From assembly GCA_039029515.1 (NCBI GenBank), contig JBCCFX010000166.1, positions 1-8,959 of the forward strand: a DNA stretch of 8,959 bases, given 5' to 3'. This document shows positions 6,272 through 8,959 of the stretch, in pieces (positions within the stretch are counted from its first letter, which is position 1; each line of letters starts with the position of its first letter). Below the pieces are notes generated by a model. The model ran no database searches, was not told the DNA's origin, and saw nothing but the letters and a program-made list of their open reading frames with translations. The DNA comes from JBCCFX01 sp039029515 (GTDB taxonomy: Bacteria; Planctomycetota; Phycisphaerae; Phycisphaerales; SM1A02). A program made the translations under genes and the position numbers.

Positions 6272-8077
6272 TTACTCGCCCTTCTCGGCCATCAGGCTTT
6301 CGACGTAAGCCGTCACGTCGGCAGCACGAGCATCGGTACGACGCTGCGCGAAGTCCAGTGCGGTCAGACCACGGTTGTCCGTGGCGTACGGATCCGCACC
6401 AAGTTCGATCAGCACCTGAAGTTTTTCGACCGTGCTTGCCGCACCGGTCACGGCAGACAGGAACGGTGTCTTGCCGTTGCGATCCTGCGCCTCAAGGCTT
6501 GCGCCGGCGGCGACGAGGTTTCGCACCGTTTGGATCTTGCCGGTTCGTGCAGCATGGATCAGCGGCGTCGCACCTTCGAGAAGGTCGCCGTGTTCGAGGT
6601 TCGCACCAGCATCGACGAGCAGCGGGACGACGCCCGGATCACCGGCGATCGCAGCCCAGATGAGCGGCGTGAAGCCGGTGAAGTCCTGCACGACATCAGC
6701 GCGAGCGCCGGCGTCCAGCAGTTCCTGCACAATGTCCGGTGAACCATATGTGGCCGCCATCGACATCGCGGTGCCATTGAGGCGATCAACCGCTTCAACG
6801 TTGGCACCCGCATCGAGGAGCACCTGGACCGCTTCGACGTTCTTGGACTGTGCCGCCTGCATGAGCGGTGTGTGGCCGTTGCGGTTGGTGGATTCAAGAT
6901 CAGCACCGGCGTCAAGCAGACCGAGGATGAGTTCGACCTGACCATACTTCGATGCCATGGACAGCATGGACATGCCGGTCGCGTTCTGTGCTTCAACGTT
7001 GATCGTTCCCGAGGCGATGTCGTTCATGAGACCTTCGACTTCACCGCGACGAACGCGGGTTTCGAGCACCACGGCGTTGTTCGGCTTATTCGCCTGATCG
7101 TCTCGCGCCTTGTTTCGACGTTCGTCGTTATCGCTTACAAGTTTGCGCTGACGTTCACGCTGCTGCTCACGGATGCGCTCGACGTCTTCCGCCGTTCGTT
7201 TCACGCCAACGTACACCGTCTCGCACTTCGGGTGATCGGTGTAGAAGATGACCTTCGGCTGTGCGCCAAGTGATCGCCATTCTTCGTACGGGAAGTTGAT
7301 GACGACTTCGGTCTGCGGATCCTGCGGGAAGTCCGTGATGACTGCGGGATTCATGCTGGTGATGCGGAACGGTTCGCCATCAGCAGCGGCAAACACGAGC
7401 TTGCCGTCGGAGTTCACGTTCGGATCGAGATCCTTCGGCGTGGACTCGACGAAGCTCACCGCGTTGCCACGGACAGTCATGATGACCGGCTGCTGATCCT
7501 TCACGATGAAGCGGCACGTCTTCGTCAGCAGCGCAGCACGGGTGCCACCCTTGAGACGAACTTCCATTTCAACTTCCTCGCCGGACGCGAGGACCGTGTT
7601 CGGCGCGAGCCGAGCGGAGGTGCAACCACAGGAGCACTTGACGCGCTCGATGGTGACCGGCTCGGTCCCATTGTTCTTGATCACCACGGCGCCCCCACCG
7701 GTGTCACCGGTGGCGATATCGCCAAGATCGAGCAACGTCGGCGTGACCGAAATCGTCGTCGGTGCGGCGTTGGAGTTCGGCGTCGTCGACAGGGTCCTGT
7801 CGACCGTCAACGGCGATGCCTTCTCAGGCGTGTTGTTCGACGGGCTTGCACCGCGAGCAGGTCGCAGCGTGTTCGCGACTGAGTCAGTTGCGGCGGTCGC
7901 AACCATGTCAGCGGCGCTGTCAGCAGCGCTCTCAACGGCGGCCGGCGTCGCGTCATTTGCGACCGGCGTCGCATTGGAGGCCGTCGATTCCGACGTCTCC
8001 GAGCTGCAGCCGACAAACAGGGCGGCCGAAAGCAGCCCGATCATTCCAAACTGATGTTTTCTCTGGATGGTCAACAT
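6272..8077 (-). CDS. Lipoprotein with DUF1573 domain and ankyrin repeats
   Basis: Predicted exported lipoprotein of 601 aa with no assigned reaction. The chosen start is ATG at 8077, which follows GGGAGA (8082-8087) and yields a compact lipoprotein signal (MLTIQRKHQFGMIGLLSAAL, then FVGC with Cys24). The GTG 11 codons upstream would add an unhelpful charged tail. A Ser/Ala/Thr-rich linker covers about 25-108. Next comes a DUF1573 (ASPM/HYDIN-like Ig fold) domain at about 109-209, with LDLGDIATGD, NNGTEPVTI and the hallmark CSCGC (148-152). A second beta-rich module spans about 218-291 and a highly charged, probably helical stretch about 294-334. Seven ankyrin repeats fill 367-595 (TPLMQAA, LLDAGANVEA, TPLIWAA, TPLIHAA and similar). 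Both domain types bind proteins, so a periplasmic scaffold is the most reasonable guess. It is divergent from the Memo-like gene and ends in its own terminator. Confidence 0.9.
   Translation of the reverse strand: MLTIQRKHQFGMIGLLSAALFVGCSSETSESTASNATPVANDATPAAVESAADSAADMVATAATDSVANTLRPARGASPSNNTPEKASPLTVDRTLSTTPNSNAAPTTISVTPTLLDLGDIATGDTGGGAVVIKNNGTEPVTIERVKCSCGCTSARLAPNTVLASGEEVEMEVRLKGGTRAALLTKTCRFIVKDQQPVIMTVRGNAVSFVESTPKDLDPNVNSDGKLVFAAADGEPFRITSMNPAVITDFPQDPQTEVVINFPYEEWRSLGAQPKVIFYTDHPKCETVYVGVKRTAEDVERIREQQRERQRKLVSDNDERRNKARDDQANKPNNAVVLETRVRRGEVEGLMNDIASGTINVEAQNATGMSMLSMASKYGQVELILGLLDAGADLESTNRNGHTPLMQAAQSKNVEAVQVLLDAGANVEAVDRLNGTAMSMAATYGSPDIVQELLDAGARADVVQDFTGFTPLIWAAIAGDPGVVPLLVDAGANLEHGDLLEGATPLIHAARTGKIQTVRNLVAAGASLEAQDRNGKTPFLSAVTGAASTVEKLQVLIELGADPYATDNRGLTALDFAQRRTDARAADVTAYVESLMAEKGE
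6293..6979 (-). repeat. Ankyrin repeat array (protein-level repeats within the lipoprotein CDS)
   Basis: Seven consecutive repeats of about 30-34 residues follow the pattern G-x-TPL-x-x-A...(V)xxLL-x-AGA-x-x-x. They begin at residues 367, 400, 434, 467, 501, 534 and 569. The first has SMLSMAS instead of TPLxxA, the third has TAMSMAA, the sixth carries a two-residue insertion, and the seventh is a degraded cap (TALDFAQ). The copies differ at the DNA level, so this is an old array rather than a recent tandem duplication. Confidence 0.9.
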
Positions 8078-8431
8078 GACATCTCCCACGTGGTTTGCGG
8101 ACGTGAACACTCCTGGTCACAGGCCCGAACCGGAGGTCGACTGGTATCGATCGCCGGATGGACTACAGCCAAACGCCCCGCATCGGCCTCTATTGCCACG
8201 AATTCACGCCCGGCCCGGATTCCATGAGGTCCGCCGCCGCAATCGCTGAACGGCCCTGATTCTCAGACGAAGAACCGCGTTTTCGGACCACCACGGCGGA
8301 TCTTCGAGGCATGGAATCTCGGCGTGAGAGTGTCCATCGCCGCGATCACCGAGTATTCTCCGTCGTTTCCCGCCCGGTGCCGCCAGGCCGCGCGCGCCGG
8401 GGCAATGTCGGCCCCTGAGAAAGACCCCACG
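8078..8431. other. Divergent intergenic region between the lipoprotein and Memo-like genes
   Basis: This 354-base stretch holds no gene I can support. Short open frames here lack ribosome binding sites and recognisable sequence. It should contain the two divergent promoters. Candidates are weak: a TTGGCT hexamer with a GATACC-like partner on the minus strand, and TATTCT (8354-8359) on the plus strand without a good -35. No riboswitch-like or terminator-like structure was recognised. Confidence 0.45.
8082..8087 (-). promoter_or_regulatory. Ribosome binding site that decides the lipoprotein start
   Basis: GGGAGA on the minus strand lies just upstream of ATG at 8077. The alternative GTG at 8110 would place this site inside the coding region and push the signal peptide away from the N-terminus, so ATG at 8077 is preferred. 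Confidence 0.65.
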
Positions 8432-8893
8432 ATGAACCCTGAGTCGCTGCCCGAACATATTCGTCGACCGCACATGCGCCCGCTCCAGCCGATCCCGATG
8501 ACGCAGGACGGCCGACAGATGGTCGCGCTCCGCGACCCGACCATGCTCGTCGAGAAGACCATGGCCGTTCCTCAGCAGATGATGCGTCTTCTCCAGCAGT
8601 TCCAGGGCGAAGAAGCCGTTGAGGACATCGCCAAGGCAGCCAACATCGATCTGGGCCAGTTGCTCCACCTCGTTCAGAATCTGGATCAGCTGGGCCTGAT
8701 CTGGGGTCCGACGTTCAATGAACTGGAGACCGAACTCCGCGGTCGACTCGACGAAACCGGCCACTACCCGCCGAACTCGACCGCCGGTCTCGGTGAGACC
8801 GCCGATGCCTGTCGCGAACAACTCGATCATTACTTTGCGGAAGTGGAAGATCCTGAGATTGAAGGCACGGTCGTCGGCATCGTCGCGCGGTAA
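8432..8893 (+). CDS. Memo / AmmeMemoRadiSam-system-B-like protein, N-terminal part only (disrupted at about 8888)
   Basis: The first 150 or so residues resemble the N-terminal extension of planctomycete Memo-family proteins, here MNPESLPEHIRRPHMRPLQP. A winged-helix-like segment follows (VALRDPTML, then LLQQFQGEEAVEDIAKAA and LVQNLDQLGLIWGP), reminiscent of PqqD-type domains. The segment HYPPNSTAGLG, DACREQLDHYFAEVEDPEIE and VVGIVA is the usual lead-in to the Memo domain, which should continue with PHxDY-like residues. Instead the frame reads Arg-stop at 8888-8893, so about 250 or more residues of the catalytic-like domain are missing. ATG at 8432 is preferred because homologues are recalled to start MNPxxL; ATG at 8405 (nine codons earlier) or a start further upstream is possible. 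The Shine-Dalgarno match is weak (GAGAAAG). Cellular function of the family in bacteria is uncertain. The identification rests on memory of family sequences, not a search. Confidence 0.68.
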   Translation: MNPESLPEHIRRPHMRPLQPIPMTQDGRQMVALRDPTMLVEKTMAVPQQMMRLLQQFQGEEAVEDIAKAANIDLGQLLHLVQNLDQLGLIWGPTFNELETELRGRLDETGHYPPNSTAGLGETADACREQLDHYFAEVEDPEIEGTVVGIVAR

Positions 8894-8959
8894 TCTCATC
8901 GAAGAGATCCTGCACCAGCTGCTCGTTTTCCGCAGCATTGAGGACCACACCGTTCTCAC
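8886..8959 (-). pseudogene. Probable fragment of a different gene on the minus strand at the window edge
   Basis: From 8957 leftwards the minus strand reads ENGVVLNAAENEQLVQDLF and then DEITA, with GC-rich third positions and balanced composition that look like real coding sequence. The resemblance ends where the Memo-like gene begins on the other strand; past about 8886 the same frame becomes Arg/Pro-rich shadow sequence. I do not recognise the protein. It is probably the piece of another gene joined here by misassembly or rearrangement. Confidence 0.4.

Noticed and set aside
8078..8110. GTG at 8110 as the start of the lipoprotein gene
   Set aside because: ATG at 8077 has a Shine-Dalgarno sequence and gives a standard lipoprotein signal; the longer form would bury the site and extend the N-terminus with MFTSANHVGDV.
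8067..8249. 60-codon plus-strand open frame in the divergent gap
   Set aside because: It overlaps the start of the lipoprotein gene on the other strand, has no ribosome binding site and shows no recognisable sequence.
8324..8431. Upstream in-frame starts for the Memo-like gene (8324 and 8405)
   Set aside because: The added residues are Arg/Ala-rich and unlike the family, whose members begin at about MNPESL; 8405 cannot be fully excluded.
8204..8959. 251-codon minus-strand open frame at the right edge
   Set aside because: Between 8432 and 8885 the plus strand has the better protein (Memo-like), and this frame is its Arg-rich antisense. At the edge a different minus frame looks more like real protein.
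1..8959. CRISPR arrays, insertion sequences, tRNA genes, and shared repeats between the two window ends
   Set aside because: No regularly spaced direct repeats, transposase motifs or tRNA cloverleaf consensus sequences were seen on either strand, and the two edge sequences do not resemble each other.

Overview
The window looks like chromosomal DNA of a planctomycete, most likely from the class Phycisphaerae. This is inferred from protein content, not from a marker gene. The clues are a secreted beta-helix protein with Cys/Asp-rich repeats (DCNxNGxxDxC type) and a dockerin-like tail, a DUF1573 lipoprotein, a Memo-family protein with the N-terminal extension seen in planctomycetes, and GC-rich codon use. 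No rRNA, tRNA, CRISPR array, transposase or phage gene was found.

Layout, left to right. (1) The first two thirds of a UDP-glucuronate decarboxylase (UDP-xylose synthase type), minus strand. Its family match stops abruptly near position 121, leaving about 120 unexplained bases at the window edge. (2) A large secreted parallel beta-helix protein, minus strand, 59 bases upstream of (1) and possibly co-transcribed with it. (3) anmK, plus strand, divergent from (2) across a 124-base gap. (4) A carboxypeptidase Taq (M32) metalloprotease, minus strand, tail-to-tail with anmK with only 12 bases between stops. (5) A lipoprotein combining a DUF1573 domain with ankyrin repeats, minus strand, followed by a good intrinsic terminator that separates it from (4). 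(6) The N-terminal part of a Memo / AmmeMemoRadiSam-B-like protein, plus strand, divergent from (5). Its family match stops at about 8888, just before the Memo domain proper. The last 70 or so bases read better as coding sequence on the minus strand.

The genes do not form one evident pathway. Two are housekeeping enzymes (cell-wall sugar recycling by AnmK, peptide degradation by the M32 peptidase), one makes nucleotide sugars, and two are cell-surface or periplasmic proteins. Only (1) and (2) could form an operon.

I see no clear new multi-gene system. The items most worth a second look are the DUF1573-ankyrin lipoprotein, the altered active-site motif of AnmK, and the two sharp junctions at the window ends. 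The junctions are more likely assembly chimeras at contig ends than real fusions.
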